Notes: generated by a model not told the origin, from the letters alone. Counted from the stretch's first letter, positions 8,201-17,138 are shown. The stretch: DNA of 64,000 nt from Myxococcales bacterium (GCA_016699535.1 CP064980.1:3790001-3854000); one strand, 5' to 3'. Translations and numbers: made by a program.

Positions 8201-9819
8201 CCGTACCGGCGAACGTACTTCGCGAGGGCCACAATACCCTGCGTCTCGAAGCGATTGCTGGCAGCCCAGGCAGTGGCGGTATCTACTTTGACAGTTTCGA
8301 TCTACGCTTCCGCCGCATGCTTCAAACCGAGCAACAAGCATTGCGCTTTGAGGCTTCTTCCGATGACATCGCATCCGTACGAGTCGATCAAGATGGAGCG
8401 TTGCTCTTTGATCCTGCAGCTCGGGTTCTGTACCGAGCCTCCGGACAGGAACAACAATCCTTTGACGTAGCAGTGACAGCAAACAAGGAATACTGGTTAG
8501 TAAGCCCTACGGCTCTGCCTACCCCCGCTTTGCGAGCCATGTACAGCAATGATTTGCGCACGAACACATCTGGCGCCGCCTTTGTGATCGTGAGCACACA
8601 GCAAGGGTGGGAAGCTGCGCAACAGCTTGCCGAGTATCGTCGCCAAGGGGGCCTGAGCAGCTTGGTCGTGGACATTCAAGATGTTTTTGATGAATTTGCA
8701 AATGGTCTAGCGTCGCCCTATGCGCTCAAAAGCTTTCTTGGCTACGCGCAAACACATTGGACGCAATCGCCTCGCTACCTTCTGCTGCTGGGTCACGGAA
8801 GCCTTGATTACCGCGAAGTGACATCCGAAGGTGCAGGCTGGATCCCGCCTAAACTTGTTTCGACCGCAAAGGGACTTTTTGCTTCAGACCTTTGGTTTGC
8901 CGATCTGAGTGGAGATGATGGAATGCCCGAACTTAGCGTCGGTCGTTTGCCAGCTCGAAGCTCGAATGAAGCCATTCAGATGGTCGAGCGGGTGTTGGCT
9001 TACGAAAAGAGTCCTATCGCATGGCTAAACGATGCCTTGCTCTTGGCCGGAAGCGCTCGACAGGCAGACTTTCTTGCTCAAAGCCAATCCGTTATCGATG
9101 TCCTTTCGCCCAACTTCTTTGCCGAACTGATCGATGCAAATGAAGCCCCGGCCGAAACAGTCACCGAGACCCTAGTTTCTGAACTCAACGCTGGCGCATT
9201 CTGGTTCAACTATCTGGGACATGGCTCGATGAGTCACCTGGATGATCAGCAATTGCTACGACTTGATAATGTCGATGATTTGACCAACGTCGATGCTTTG
9301 CCGATTGTAACAGCAATGAGCTGCACGGTTGGTCGCTTTGAAATCCCCCAACTTGAATCCCTTGCCGAAAGCTTAGTTCGTCAAAGAGACGGTGGCGCGA
9401 TTGCAGTGTGGTCGCCGAGTGGATTAAACCTATCGGAGCCAGGCGCAAAACTCGCGCAAGACTTGGGCGACATTCTGCTTAATCATTCCTACCAAGGCAG
9501 GCGCCTTGGCGATGTGATTCAGGAGTTAATCACCAGGAATATGGCAGACCCTTACACGCAGCAAAACTTGCAGAGTTATATTCTCTTCGGTGATCCTACC
9601 TTGGCGATTAACAACGCACATCTACCTGAGGCCAGCCAACTTGAACACGATGAGACCAGCAAGAGCAGCGGTTCCACGCTTAGGTCATTGACGCAACAAG
9701 AGCAAAACAGCTCCTTTAGAGCTCAAGGATGCGGTGTTCATGCACCAACATCCTCGCAGAGCTCATGGAGCATCATGCTCGCATGTGTCTTGTTCTTTAT
9801 CGTACGCCGCCGCCGATAA
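5272..9819 (+). CDS. Giant secreted protein: three C-type lectin domains, Cys-rich CDDGN repeats, C25 (gingipain-type) peptidase, MYXO-CTERM-like tail
   Basis: About 1515 aa. I prefer the ATG at 5272; a TTG at 5260 is also in frame. A signal peptide ends near VARA-QCS. Three C-type-lectin-like modules follow (about residues 40-165, 250-385 and 470-595), each with WIGANDI/L, NNWN or ENWN, GEPND and a final YVCEG. They alternate with DUF4215-like Cys-rich units (EECDDGNTSNGDGC and relatives). The C-terminal half carries the clan CD C25 signature: LGHGSMSHL (catalytic His, near 1320) and AMSCTVG (catalytic Cys, near 1350). An earlier LGHGSLDYRE lies near 1175. The end, QGCG then a hydrophobic helix and RRRR, matches the layout of MYXO-CTERM sorting signals, which suggests surface anchoring or processing. 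It probably binds glycans and degrades proteins outside the cell. It converges on the parvulin gene with a 2-bp gap. Confidence 0.85.
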   Translation: MEHYFRKHAGSLLSLGAIGLFAVLLGDSSVARAQCSGTATYGAYNGNEYLRCSSSVNRSTAQTQCQSVVGDDSSAWNLVAIDSAQENTYVRSLGTGSTWIGANDIAAEGTFVWADASPLTYNNWNGGEPNDYGSGEDCAEMQTSAGWNDISCTQNRVYVCEGSSVCGNNVVGGTEECDDGNTSNGDGCASDCTVEPGGQVCGDGALQAPEECDDGDTSDGDGCNGLCEIESGWSCSGQPSSCSELCAGSGSWSYYSGSNELFFCDSTVSRSAASGDCQTLGAGWDLVRIDSASENNYVDSLSANVLWIGANDISSEGVWLWADGTQFWSGNQTGSSVGGLYENWNTGEPNDSGANEDCAQMRTDGAWNDIACTNSFRYVCEGPAICGNGIRGASEECDDGNTANGDGCASDCTVEPGGQICGDGAIQLPEECDDGDTSSGDGCSASCVIEGGWSCSGEPSACAQLCSGVGSWGSTFGSTEYFFCDSTVTRSAASADCQAIDSGWNLVTIDSSTENAFVDGLSANTFWIGANDLSTEGTFVWADAAPLTYNNWNSGEPNDSGGNEDCTQMRTDGTWNDLNCSSAQRYVCEGPAVCGNGVLANTEYCDDGNNTNGDGCSASCQVEPGYECTVSNPSVCSVSTYAVLGEVRLLSSPQGTVLRWTTASEAGTLAFIVSRYNSVSQSFEEIEAGRVLAAPGQNAGASYQIPVQASSKQSNRFRIEEIVAGNEHVVLGDFELQVEEASSNDTIESPVVAKSAMQFTPYERVFIDRSRGREVKGVVLQIHEAGVYRVSMAEVAAISGWDESSLQQAMLNGQLSIRDAEKNIPWARLDDASFAFVAEESTSIYSKMHSYLLELGEGEVLTERSVELASVSTISSAQVSRHFEEDRFAATAASTNPEQDFWFHSAISATFSGFPSTEYNFDVRGMQSQEQAELDVEVFGAWALSDELSQDIRVLLNGHELGVFRIDSLGSLLLKNTVPANVLREGHNTLRLEAIAGSPGSGGIYFDSFDLRFRRMLQTEQQALRFEASSDDIASVRVDQDGALLFDPAARVLYRASGQEQQSFDVAVTANKEYWLVSPTALPTPALRAMYSNDLRTNTSGAAFVIVSTQQGWEAAQQLAEYRRQGGLSSLVVDIQDVFDEFANGLASPYALKSFLGYAQTHWTQSPRYLLLLGHGSLDYREVTSEGAGWIPPKLVSTAKGLFASDLWFADLSGDDGMPELSVGRLPARSSNEAIQMVERVLAYEKSPIAWLNDALLLAGSARQADFLAQSQSVIDVLSPNFFAELIDANEAPAETVTETLVSELNAGAFWFNYLGHGSMSHLDDQQLLRLDNVDDLTNVDALPIVTAMSCTVGRFEIPQLESLAESLVRQRDGGAIAVWSPSGLNLSEPGAKLAQDLGDILLNHSYQGRRLGDVIQELITRNMADPYTQQNLQSYILFGDPTLAINNAHLPEASQLEHDETSKSSGSTLRSLTQQEQNSSFRAQGCGVHAPTSSQSSWSIMLACVLFFIVRRRR

Positions 9820-9821
9820 CT

Positions 9822-10142
9822 CTACGCCGTGCGCTGAACGATATGGAAGCCAAAGGGGGTTTCAAAAACGTCGCTGGTCGCGCCAACATCCAAGGCAAAG
9901 GCCGTGTCTTCAAACTCAGGGACCATTTGGCCACGACCAAATTCACCAAGATCGCCGCCCTCTTGCCCACTGGGACAATCCGAGTGCTGTTTCGCAAGTT
10001 CAGCAAAATCACTCCCCTGATCGACTTGGGTTTTGAGCTGCTCGATTTGCGACTTCGCGTCGTCTTTGGAACGGCTCGCAGAGGAACGCATCGATCCCGA
10101 ATACATCAACAAAATATGAGAAGCCCTTACTTGATCTGGCAT
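9822..10142 (-). CDS. Parvulin-type peptidyl-prolyl cis-trans isomerase
   Basis: 106 aa, essentially one rotamase domain. It starts MPDQVRASHILLM and carries the landmark GGDLGEFGRGQMVPEFEDTAF and TPFGFHIVQ segments, with the conserved second His in GFHI. There is no signal peptide or chaperone domain, so it is a stand-alone cytoplasmic parvulin resembling PpiC/Pin1-type enzymes. It accelerates proline isomerisation during folding. A Lys/Asp/Ser-rich helix (residues 20-45) matches the usual parvulin insertion. It is transcribed convergently to the C25 peptidase and may share a terminator region with it. The family call is firm; the client proteins are unknown. Confidence 0.9.
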   Translation of the reverse strand: MPDQVRASHILLMYSGSMRSSASRSKDDAKSQIEQLKTQVDQGSDFAELAKQHSDCPSGQEGGDLGEFGRGQMVPEFEDTAFALDVGATSDVFETPFGFHIVQRTA

Positions 10143-10249
10143 AACAAAGTCCTTTCAGCTTTTTCAGTTTGTACGACGCACAAGCAATGATGTCAAAATG
10201 CAGCCCCCTATCCACCGACAACGCATAGCGGATTTCAAACAGAAAAACT

Positions 10250-11740
10250 TTATAAATAAGGAGTGAGCAAGCGAATCGTGCCATCACGTAAGCGGGCGAA
10301 GAAGCTTCGCTTACGAAAACCATCGAGACTGAGCTGCTTGGAGTCTTTTATCTTCATTTCGATGTCTTGATTGAGTTCTTCGGCAAGCTCAGTGCTGTAG
10401 TTTTCTATATTAAACTCAAAATTCAAACGCAAGCTCCGTGGATCCCAGTTTCCGGAGCCAACCAGCGACCAGGCACCGTCAACCACCATAAGTTTGCTGT
10501 GATCAAAAGGAGGAGGATTTAGCCAGATTCGGCAACCATGCACAAGAATATCATCGTACAAACTTTGTGATGCCCATTGAACCAGACGAAGGTTGTTTTT
10601 CTCTGGCAATACAATATCAACCTCAACCCCGCGCAACGCGGCACTGTTGAGCGCCATGATGAGCGTTTGATCAGGGAGAAAATAAGGCGTTACGATTTTT
10701 ATATAAGATTGCGCGCAATCGATCGCGCCATAGTACGCCCAACGTAGTTTATCAAGGTCTTCATCCGGACCGTCTTTAATACCACGACAAATCACTTTTC
10801 CCATGGGGCTCGGATCTGCCTCGCAGTCTTCTCTGGATAATTTGTCCGGGGAAGAAAAATTCCAATCTTCAGCAAAAGCTTCTTGCAAATGACACACCAC
10901 AGGACCTTCATACAAAAAATGCAAATCACGCACAGGATGCTTTGAATGGCGATTGAGTTCATGACCCTCGCGAATGTTCATCCCCCCGGTAAATCCTATG
11001 CGTCCATCAACAAGCAGAATCTTTCGATGATTGCGCAGATTCGTATAGGGCATGCGCCAGGGAAAACGCGTGGGCAAAAACTTAGCAGCTTTGATGCCGT
11101 ACTTTTTTAGCTCGCCCGTAATGGGCCATGGCCATGAATAGCGAAGGCCCACGGCATCCACCAATACGCGAACAGTCACACCTCGTTTCTTCGCGTCACC
11201 AAGAGCCTGAGCAAAAGCTTTGCCAACGGGATCGTTGTCGAAAATGTAGGTACTCAGATGCACACTTTTTTGAGCACTCTTGATAGCATCAAGCATAAGC
11301 GGATACGCTTCATCGCCATTGTGTAAGACACGAACCTGATTGTGAGCTTCGAGTTTTCTATGGACAACCCGTCTTGTGAGCAGAGCCAAGGAATGTAAAT
11401 GATGCCCGTCTGGACCCACAGCGTCATAGAGCTCGGGTTCCGGCAACGAGAGTTCATCACCGGGCTCGAAACGTTTGCGCTGCAGTGCCTCGGCGCGGCG
11501 TTTGATGCGATTGATGCCAAGCAGTAAGTACAAAATTACGCCCACAAAAGGGGCCAAGTAAATCAATCCAACCCAACCCACTGCGGCACGTGTATCCCGT
11601 TTATTTAATATCGCGTGAACAGATGCCAGCAGTGCAAAGATAAAACCCCACGTTGCAACCAAGCCCGGCCAAAGCTCTTTTAGCACTGAGACCCACTCCA
11701 AGGCCTCGATTTGCTCAAACCACATCAACATAGTGCACAT
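10250..11740 (-). CDS. cls: Cardiolipin synthase (phospholipase D superfamily)
   Basis: 496 aa. Two N-terminal membrane helices (LVATWGFIFALLASVHAI and YLAPFVGVILYLLLG) precede two phospholipase D domains. Both HKD motifs are intact: HRKILLVDGRIGFTGG (near residue 237) and HSKLMVVDGAWSLVGSGNWD (near 412). The family condenses two phosphatidylglycerols, or PG and PE, to cardiolipin at the inner membrane. The length matches bacterial ClsA-type enzymes. MCTML at 11740 and the in-frame MLMWFEQ a few codons later are both possible starts. It is single-gene and divergent from the next membrane-protein pair. Cardiolipin synthesis often accompanies osmotic adaptation, but nothing here ties it to the osmolyte cluster 20 kb away. 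Confidence 0.9.
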   Translation of the reverse strand: MCTMLMWFEQIEALEWVSVLKELWPGLVATWGFIFALLASVHAILNKRDTRAAVGWVGLIYLAPFVGVILYLLLGINRIKRRAEALQRKRFEPGDELSLPEPELYDAVGPDGHHLHSLALLTRRVVHRKLEAHNQVRVLHNGDEAYPLMLDAIKSAQKSVHLSTYIFDNDPVGKAFAQALGDAKKRGVTVRVLVDAVGLRYSWPWPITGELKKYGIKAAKFLPTRFPWRMPYTNLRNHRKILLVDGRIGFTGGMNIREGHELNRHSKHPVRDLHFLYEGPVVCHLQEAFAEDWNFSSPDKLSREDCEADPSPMGKVICRGIKDGPDEDLDKLRWAYYGAIDCAQSYIKIVTPYFLPDQTLIMALNSAALRGVEVDIVLPEKNNLRLVQWASQSLYDDILVHGCRIWLNPPPFDHSKLMVVDGAWSLVGSGNWDPRSLRLNFEFNIENYSTELAEELNQDIEMKIKDSKQLSLDGFRKRSFFARLRDGTIRLLTPYL

Positions 11741-11920
11741 TCTATCCGTGAATTGCTTATCTACTCTCTTTTATGTCTTTTAAAAACCACAAACAACTAC
11801 CGCCACAATGTTCGCGTCTCAATATCCAAGCACAGATCGTCCGATGGACATCAACTTTATCGTGCAGCAACAAATTCACAAGCAAGGCTCGCAATTGAAA
11901 AAAACAAAACTATCCTGTAC

Positions 11921-12379
11921 ATGCTGCTCATGGAATGGCGACCTTTTGCCTATGTTTTTTCGTCGCTAATCGTGGCTCTTGTCTTAGTGCCGTTGCTTTA
12001 CGCTCCGCTTCAAGACTCCTACCCGCTTTCCAGTTATCCGATGTTTTCTGTTGAACGTGACAAACCCTGGGTACGGCATATGCGGGCCGTTGATACTCAA
12101 GGCCGATCGAAGCGGCTGCCGCCGCATATGATTGCAAACGAAGAAGTGATGCAAGCGGCAGTGCTTGTAAACCGGGCAGTCAATGATGGTCCTGAACAAT
12201 GCATTGCCTTGTGCCAGCGAGTAAGTTCACGCCTAAGAGAGCGCTCTGAATGGGCATTGTCTAAGCGCATTGAGATCGTCAGCGAACAATTTGATGCCGT
12301 GCAGTATTTTCTTCCAACTGGAAAACACCAAAGTTTGCAGTCAGTGGTGGACTGCCAGTGCAAGGTTAGGCAACCATGA
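11921..12379 (+). CDS. Membrane-anchored protein of unknown function, partner of HTTM gene
   Basis: 152 aa from ATG 11921 (or 148 aa from ATG 11930). The frame extends further upstream but would then overlap the divergent cls start, so the internal ATG is preferred. One N-terminal membrane segment (FAYVFSSLIVALVLVPLLY) is followed by a soluble domain with four Cys, two of them a CxC (CQCKV) near the C-terminus and two in ECIALC/CQR-type context. The stop overlaps the next ATG (ATGA), so it is coupled to the HTTM gene. I do not recognise the family. Co-occurrence suggests it is an accessory subunit of the HTTM protein. Confidence 0.6.
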   Translation: MLLMEWRPFAYVFSSLIVALVLVPLLYAPLQDSYPLSSYPMFSVERDKPWVRHMRAVDTQGRSKRLPPHMIANEEVMQAAVLVNRAVNDGPEQCIALCQRVSSRLRERSEWALSKRIEIVSEQFDAVQYFLPTGKHQSLQSVVDCQCKVRQP

Positions 12380-13293
12380 GCTTCATCAAAACGCTTGATC
12401 GATGGTGGTGTCCCGTCACACCACCGACGCGGCTTGCTGCGCTACGTATAGCCGTAGGCAGCTTTGCTCTTGCGTACTTGCTAGTTCGACTAAATAACTT
12501 AAACGCTTATGCTTACTTTCCTGCATCGAGCTTTAGCCCGGTAGGCCCCGTCTCTCTCCTTAGCGGACCGATGCCAGCGTGGCTTGTTCATGTTAATTAC
12601 CTGTTCTGTTTGATCACTGCCGTTCCTTTCATCTTGGGATGGAAGTACCGTCTGCTTGCTCCTTGCTTTGCCCTAGCATGGCTTTGGCTCAGCACATACC
12701 GCAACTCCTGGCAGATGATCTTTCACACCGAGAATCTTCTTACCTTGCATGTAATCATCCTTGCGGTGGCCCCAGCAGCGGCAAGTTGGTCTCTCGATGC
12801 CAAACACAGAGCCCTCCCTCCGGCAGACGCCCGGTTTGGATGGCCGATAAAGCTCATGGCTACCGTCGTCGTGCTGGCGTACATGCTAGCTGGCGTCGCA
12901 AAACTAAGAAACTGCGGTCTCGATTGGATTTCTGGCGATCAACTACGCAGCCAAATTGCTTATGATAATTTGCGCAAATTGCAGTTTGGCGATGTGTACT
13001 CGCCCCTCGGTATCTGGCTGCTTCGCTTTAAATGGCTTTTCGGACCTTTGGCATGGCTTAGCTTGATCTTGGAACTGGGAGCCCCCCTTGCTCTTTTGCA
13101 TCGCAAAGTCGCACAACTTTGGTGCTGGTCCATTTGGGGCTTTCACCTAGGCGTCTTTTTCCTGATGGCTATCTTGTTTACTTATCCCGTTTCAGGTGTC
13201 GCATTTTTACCCTTCTTCCATGCTGAAAAATCTGTAAAACCAGTTCTGTCATTCTTCCATAAACTACGAGCAAGTCGAGTACCTGCGGGCTGA
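12376..13293 (+). CDS. HTTM-domain (vitamin K-dependent carboxylase-like) membrane protein
   Basis: 305 aa. The multi-pass membrane protein opens with PTRLAALRIAVGSFALAYLL and continues through at least seven hydrophobic segments. Features characteristic of the HTTM family are WLSTYRNSWQMIFHTEN, an internal GWKYRLLAP, and a conserved region near LILELGAPLALL. Eukaryotic relatives gamma-carboxylate glutamate, but most bacterial members have no proven reaction and the catalytic residues cannot be judged by eye. It overlaps the upstream gene by four bases. The pair is flanked by envelope and lipid genes, which suggests a membrane role. Confidence 0.65.
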   Translation: MSFIKTLDRWWCPVTPPTRLAALRIAVGSFALAYLLVRLNNLNAYAYFPASSFSPVGPVSLLSGPMPAWLVHVNYLFCLITAVPFILGWKYRLLAPCFALAWLWLSTYRNSWQMIFHTENLLTLHVIILAVAPAAASWSLDAKHRALPPADARFGWPIKLMATVVVLAYMLAGVAKLRNCGLDWISGDQLRSQIAYDNLRKLQFGDVYSPLGIWLLRFKWLFGPLAWLSLILELGAPLALLHRKVAQLWCWSIWGFHLGVFFLMAILFTYPVSGVAFLPFFHAEKSVKPVLSFFHKLRASRVPAG

Positions 13294-13389
13294 GGACATG
13301 CTTCATACACGCATAGACAGTTTTCTTGTTCAAGCAATCTATGCAAATGCCATTTACACACCTTGCAGTAGCTGTTGCTTTGCGTTCAG

Positions 13390-14550
13390 ATGATTGAAAT
13401 GGAGTTTTCTGTACACGACAGCGTTGCAAGTGTTGGCAAGCGCAGTATTGATGTGCTTGCCAAAGGACAGAGCCCTTTTACACAATACGCTTTTTTGCAT
13501 GCTCTGGAACACTCCAAAAGCGTTTCGGCAGAGACGGGCTGGATACCACAGCATGTGTTTGTGGCTGATGAAAAAGGCGCTGCGGCTTTCATGCCCTGTT
13601 ATCTAAAGTTCCATAGTTTCGGGGAATACATATTTGATTTCGCTTGGGCTGATGCCGCCGAAAGGGCGGGCATAAACTATTATCCCAAACTCCTCAGCGC
13701 CGTTCCGTTTACTCCCGCTAGCGGCAGACGCATTTTGCTGCGTGAAGGTCTCGAGCTCGCGGAGCTGCTTCCTTCGATTCATCAGGCCATCTTACACTTG
13801 TTTGATAAACACAAGATCAGCTCTTGGCACCTGTTGTTTTGCCAGGAGCGTGAAGCCAATGCTTTTTCTGACTTTGATGCCCTTTGTCGGCTCAGCTATC
13901 AGTTTCATTGGAAGCGCCAAGTAACATGGTCCACCTTTGAAGATTACCTGCTCGCCATGCGTTCCAGTGCGCGAAAGCAAATACGCAAAGAGCGCCGAGT
14001 CGCACAAAGTCATGGTTTTGATTTGCGTATCATCCGGCCTGAAGAGTTAACGGCCGAACACATCAATGCGCTTTATCGTTTTTATCAAAACACGGTCGAT
14101 GACAAATTCGCGCATGCTTACCTTACGCGTGATTTTTTCGAGGAACTTCAGCGAAATCCGGAAAACTTTCTTGCAACCTTCGCCTTCGATCAAGGAAAGC
14201 CCGTGGCAGCCGCACTTTTTTTTCATAAAGCAAACACCCTGTACGGCCGCTACTGGGGCGCTGACATCGAGGCCGACTCACTTCATTTTGAACTTTGCTA
14301 CTATCTACCGATCGAGTGGTGCTTGGAGCAAGGGATTGACTATTTTGAAGCAGGCGCCCAAGGCACCCATAAAATCAAACGCGGTTTTTTACCTGCATCC
14401 TGTTACAGCGCCCACCTTTTTCAGGATACACGTTTGGCTTCCGCCGTTGCTCGTTTCATCCGCCTAGAACGCAAGTCTGTGGAGCAAGAAATGTCCCTAC
14501 TCTCGCAACATTCACCTTTCAAGCAAACAGCAACAGACACAAAAGACTGA
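13390..14550 (+). CDS. COG3146/DUF482-type predicted N-acyltransferase (GNAT/FemAB-like)
   Basis: 386 aa from ATG 13390; the preceding in-frame TTG at 13375 and the ATG at 13399 are alternatives. The protein follows the double-GNAT layout of the DUF482 family: SPFTQYAFLHALE near the start, VPFTPASGRRIL in the middle, MRSSARKQIRKERRVAQSHG as the basic acyl-CoA-side helix, then FFHKANTLYGRYWG and EAGAQGTHKIKRGF near the end. Relatives are soluble proteins thought to transfer acyl or aminoacyl groups; substrates are unproven. It is a likely stand-alone gene after the HTTM pair (96-bp gap). The family call is confident, the reaction is not. Confidence 0.8.
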   Translation: MIEMEFSVHDSVASVGKRSIDVLAKGQSPFTQYAFLHALEHSKSVSAETGWIPQHVFVADEKGAAAFMPCYLKFHSFGEYIFDFAWADAAERAGINYYPKLLSAVPFTPASGRRILLREGLELAELLPSIHQAILHLFDKHKISSWHLLFCQEREANAFSDFDALCRLSYQFHWKRQVTWSTFEDYLLAMRSSARKQIRKERRVAQSHGFDLRIIRPEELTAEHINALYRFYQNTVDDKFAHAYLTRDFFEELQRNPENFLATFAFDQGKPVAAALFFHKANTLYGRYWGADIEADSLHFELCYYLPIEWCLEQGIDYFEAGAQGTHKIKRGFLPASCYSAHLFQDTRLASAVARFIRLERKSVEQEMSLLSQHSPFKQTATDTKD

Positions 14551-14603
14551 CTTGGTTTTTTTGAGATTGGATGTCTTTTTGAGTCTATGGTACTTAATTT
14601 TTT

Positions 14604-15998
14604 ATGACACTAAATCATCTCCCTGTAGCTTTATTTTTTTTACTTTCTCTTCTCGGGATTGCATGCTCAAGCAGTAAAAACTCAGCCAACTTGAACGATG
14701 GTGGCATCGACGCTGATGCTCAAACACCCATCGATGCCAACACAGCAGACGGTGGCGTTGGCAGTGGCGTATTTCCCCTCGGGGTGTCGGCCAATGGTCG
14801 CTACGTCGTAGACGCATCAGGCAATCCTTTTTTAATCCATGGCGAGGCCGCATGGTCTCTTATTGTCCAACTTAACCTCACTGAAGCAGAAACCTATTTG
14901 CAGGATCGGCATTCACGTGGCGTAACCACACTTCTGGTTAATTTAATTGAAAGCTATTTCTCAGACAACCCACCCAACAACGCCAACGGGGATGCACCTT
15001 TTACAACGCCCGGTGACTTTACCACACCAAACGAAGCATACTTCGCACACGCGGATGCCGTTCTTGCTCTAGCAGCCGATAACGGTATCGCAGTGATGCT
15101 TTTCCCTTCTTACCTCGGATACAACGGCAATTCCGAAGGCTGGTTTTCAGTCATGTCCGCTTTAACTGAACAAGAGTGTACCGAGTATGGACACTATGTC
15201 GGCAGCCGCTATGCGAGCTATGACAATATTATTTGGATGTGGGGTGGCGATTACACACCGCCTTCTAACTCGGTTGGTGAAGACTGCATGAAAGCCATTG
15301 CCGATGCCATTGTAGCTGCAGATCCTAATGCACCGACTTCGGCACATTGGGCTCCTGAAACAAGTTCTCGTGAAAAAAGCCGCTTTGCAGATAGGATCGA
15401 CTACGTTGGGGCATACACCTACGGATATACTTTGCCTTTCTGCCGAAGCAAGCGCGATGAGCAACCCACGCGTCCTACTTTTTTGCTTGAGACACGCTAT
15501 GAAAACGAAGCAGGTGAATCTGTTGTCAACATTCGACGTCAACAATGGTGGGGGATGCTTGGTTGTGGCGCTGGACAGATTTCTGGGAACAGACCTATCT
15601 GGCTTTTCGATAGCGGATACGCCGATGAGTATGACTCACCGCTTTCGTTGTATCAACAGCGCCTCGCGGCACTCATTTCTGCCCGTCCGTGGTATGATTT
15701 AGAACCCACAGATACACTTGTCACTTCCGGGGAAGGCAGTGGATCTTCTGAAGTAGCGGCATCGCTCACTGCCGATGGAACGCTCGCACTCGTTTATCTT
15801 CCACCCGACCACAACTCCGGTATCACAGTCGACCTTAGCTTGATGAGTGGATCAGTTACGGCCACTTGGTATGACCCTACTACCGATGCCTCGGTTTCCG
15901 CGGGCTCATCTCTAAGCGGCAGTCAGCTATTCAGTCACCCTGGCACCAATTCAGAAGGCCAAAACGATTGGCTCCTGGAGCTCACCACCCAACCCTAA
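14604..15998 (+). CDS. Lipoprotein with DUF4038-type glycoside-hydrolase-like domain
   Basis: 464 aa. A lipoprotein signal (LLSLLGIACSSS) is followed by an Asn/Asp/Ala-rich linker. The domain begins VSANGRYVVDASGNPFLIHGEAAWSL and includes LSEA-type YLQDRHSRGVTTLLVN, a catalytic-looking IIWMWGGDYTPP, and FLLETRYENE with a Glu at the expected nucleophile strand. A C-terminal beta-sandwich follows (from about residue 375), as in the putative collagen-binding module that usually trails DUF4038. It probably acts on an external polysaccharide or glycoprotein from the outer surface. There is no neighbouring polysaccharide locus to narrow the substrate. Confidence 0.75.
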   Translation: MTLNHLPVALFFLLSLLGIACSSSKNSANLNDGGIDADAQTPIDANTADGGVGSGVFPLGVSANGRYVVDASGNPFLIHGEAAWSLIVQLNLTEAETYLQDRHSRGVTTLLVNLIESYFSDNPPNNANGDAPFTTPGDFTTPNEAYFAHADAVLALAADNGIAVMLFPSYLGYNGNSEGWFSVMSALTEQECTEYGHYVGSRYASYDNIIWMWGGDYTPPSNSVGEDCMKAIADAIVAADPNAPTSAHWAPETSSREKSRFADRIDYVGAYTYGYTLPFCRSKRDEQPTRPTFLLETRYENEAGESVVNIRRQQWWGMLGCGAGQISGNRPIWLFDSGYADEYDSPLSLYQQRLAALISARPWYDLEPTDTLVTSGEGSGSSEVAASLTADGTLALVYLPPDHNSGITVDLSLMSGSVTATWYDPTTDASVSAGSSLSGSQLFSHPGTNSEGQNDWLLELTTQP

Positions 15999-16079
15999 AA
16001 AATAAGAAGCACCGCAGGTATCTACCCCACGCCGTTGCGCCCGCCAAGTCAGTACTGTGTTACCATTAAGCCGCTGAAG

Positions 16080-16738
16080 CTATAGAGGGTGTCTTCTTAG
16101 TAGAGTCTGCAACTCGCGAAAGAGCTCATCTTTGCGATGGTTGAAACGATACTCGCTTTCTTTGAGATGCAAGCAATAGGTCTTCTGTGAAATTCATGAA
16201 ACTTACTCACACGATGCTTCGAATAGCCCCAAAAGCTTTCGACCAAGCTGATTCGAAACGGTATTGCATCAGAGTGTTCCTGGATTCGACGAATACGATA
16301 AAGCTTATTTTGTACGGTATCGACAATAGCTTCGTGATTCCCTAGACACGCCGAATACCGCAATTGCTCCAATGTGATTTCACCGCGAATCAAGCTCAGC
16401 AACGAAGCGTGGTGTGTATCACAAATCACATCGGTATAAATTCTTCCATCCTCACTGTGGATACCAAATAGCATCGGACGTGCACTGTACTTTTCTGCTG
16501 CACGTCTAAGCCGGATGGACTGCATGTGCTGGCCGTGACGCATAAGTTCACTCTGGCGTGCGATGGCTTCACGCAAGCGGATGAACAGTTGGTTCGTTGA
16601 CCGAATGCTTACCCCCACTAACGCGGCGGTCGCTGTGGCCGTCAGATCCATGGCAAAACACCGCAGTAGGTGCTCAAAGGTATTTTGGTCGATTTTCGAA
16701 CATCGATAGTAGGGATTTCTAAAACTTGTGTTTTCCAT
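16080..16738 (-). pseudogene. IS1595-family (ISXO2-like) transposase, frameshifted near C-terminus
   Basis: The intact frame gives 213 aa and stops at 16097, but the family C-terminus lies in another frame. After KFHEFH (about 16181-16187) the neighbouring frame reads YCLHLKESEYRFNHRKDELF and ends at TAG 16080-16082. A single missing base restores a 219-aa protein of normal length for this family. DDE-type landmarks are DVICDTHHASLL and VESFWGYSKHRVSKF. Terminal inverted repeats could not be located with confidence, so the element boundaries are unknown. Only one copy is present. It is either a decayed insertion sequence or an intact one carrying a sequencing error. Confidence 0.7.
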
Positions 16739-16826
16739 GCTACGGCCATAAGCAAAGACCGTGCCTACATGTATGCAAATGTATTCTTATTGAAATCATT
16801 TGGAAAAAATCGTACAATTAGCATGC

Positions 16827-16855
16827 TTTGGTGTATGTTATTAGCATACACCAAA
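16827..16855. repeat. Perfect 11-bp inverted repeat upstream of the transposase gene
   Basis: TTTGGTGTATG (16827-16837) and its exact complement CATACACCAAA (16845-16855) are separated by 7 bp. It lies about 90 bp upstream of the transposase start, in the otherwise gene-free stretch 16739-17055. It could be an operator, part of the element end, or a terminator-like structure. No T-tract follows on either strand, so a terminator is unlikely. Confidence 0.5.
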
Positions 16856-17055
16856 CTACATTGGGTTACTTATACCCACCTGAGGAATCTCCAGACCCCA
16901 ACAAAACGGCCTACCTTCCTAAGCACACCCCTGCAACGGAACAGTCCTCTAATGACTTCGCGCACATTTTCTTAGCAGTGGCTTGTTCAAAGCCCCTCGT
17001 CTACCTGACGGGTTATAGTCTCGCGGATACTAGGAAAAGAACACAACAACCCAGA

Positions 17056-17092
17056 AGACACGCCAAACGCGATGCAAGCATTTGGCGTGTCT
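17056..17092 (-). terminator. Rho-independent terminator of the lipoprotein gene 17139-17858
   Basis: A 12-bp perfect stem (AGACACGCCAAA at 17056-17067, complement at 17081-17092) with a 13-nt loop lies 47 bp past the stop codon on the minus strand. It is followed on that strand by a TCTTCTGGGTTGTTG stretch that is only moderately U-rich. Confidence 0.6.
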
Positions 17093-17138
17093 AAATTCTC
17101 TACGGTGCAATGTGACTCATCGGGCACCAGGAACTCTC

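Noticed and set aside
16087..17070. Possible terminal inverted repeats of the IS1595 element (GGGTGTCTTCTT at 16087 and a related sequence near 17051)
   Set aside because: The second match overlaps the stem of a perfect hairpin that serves as terminator for the neighbouring lipoprotein gene, so the similarity is probably chance.
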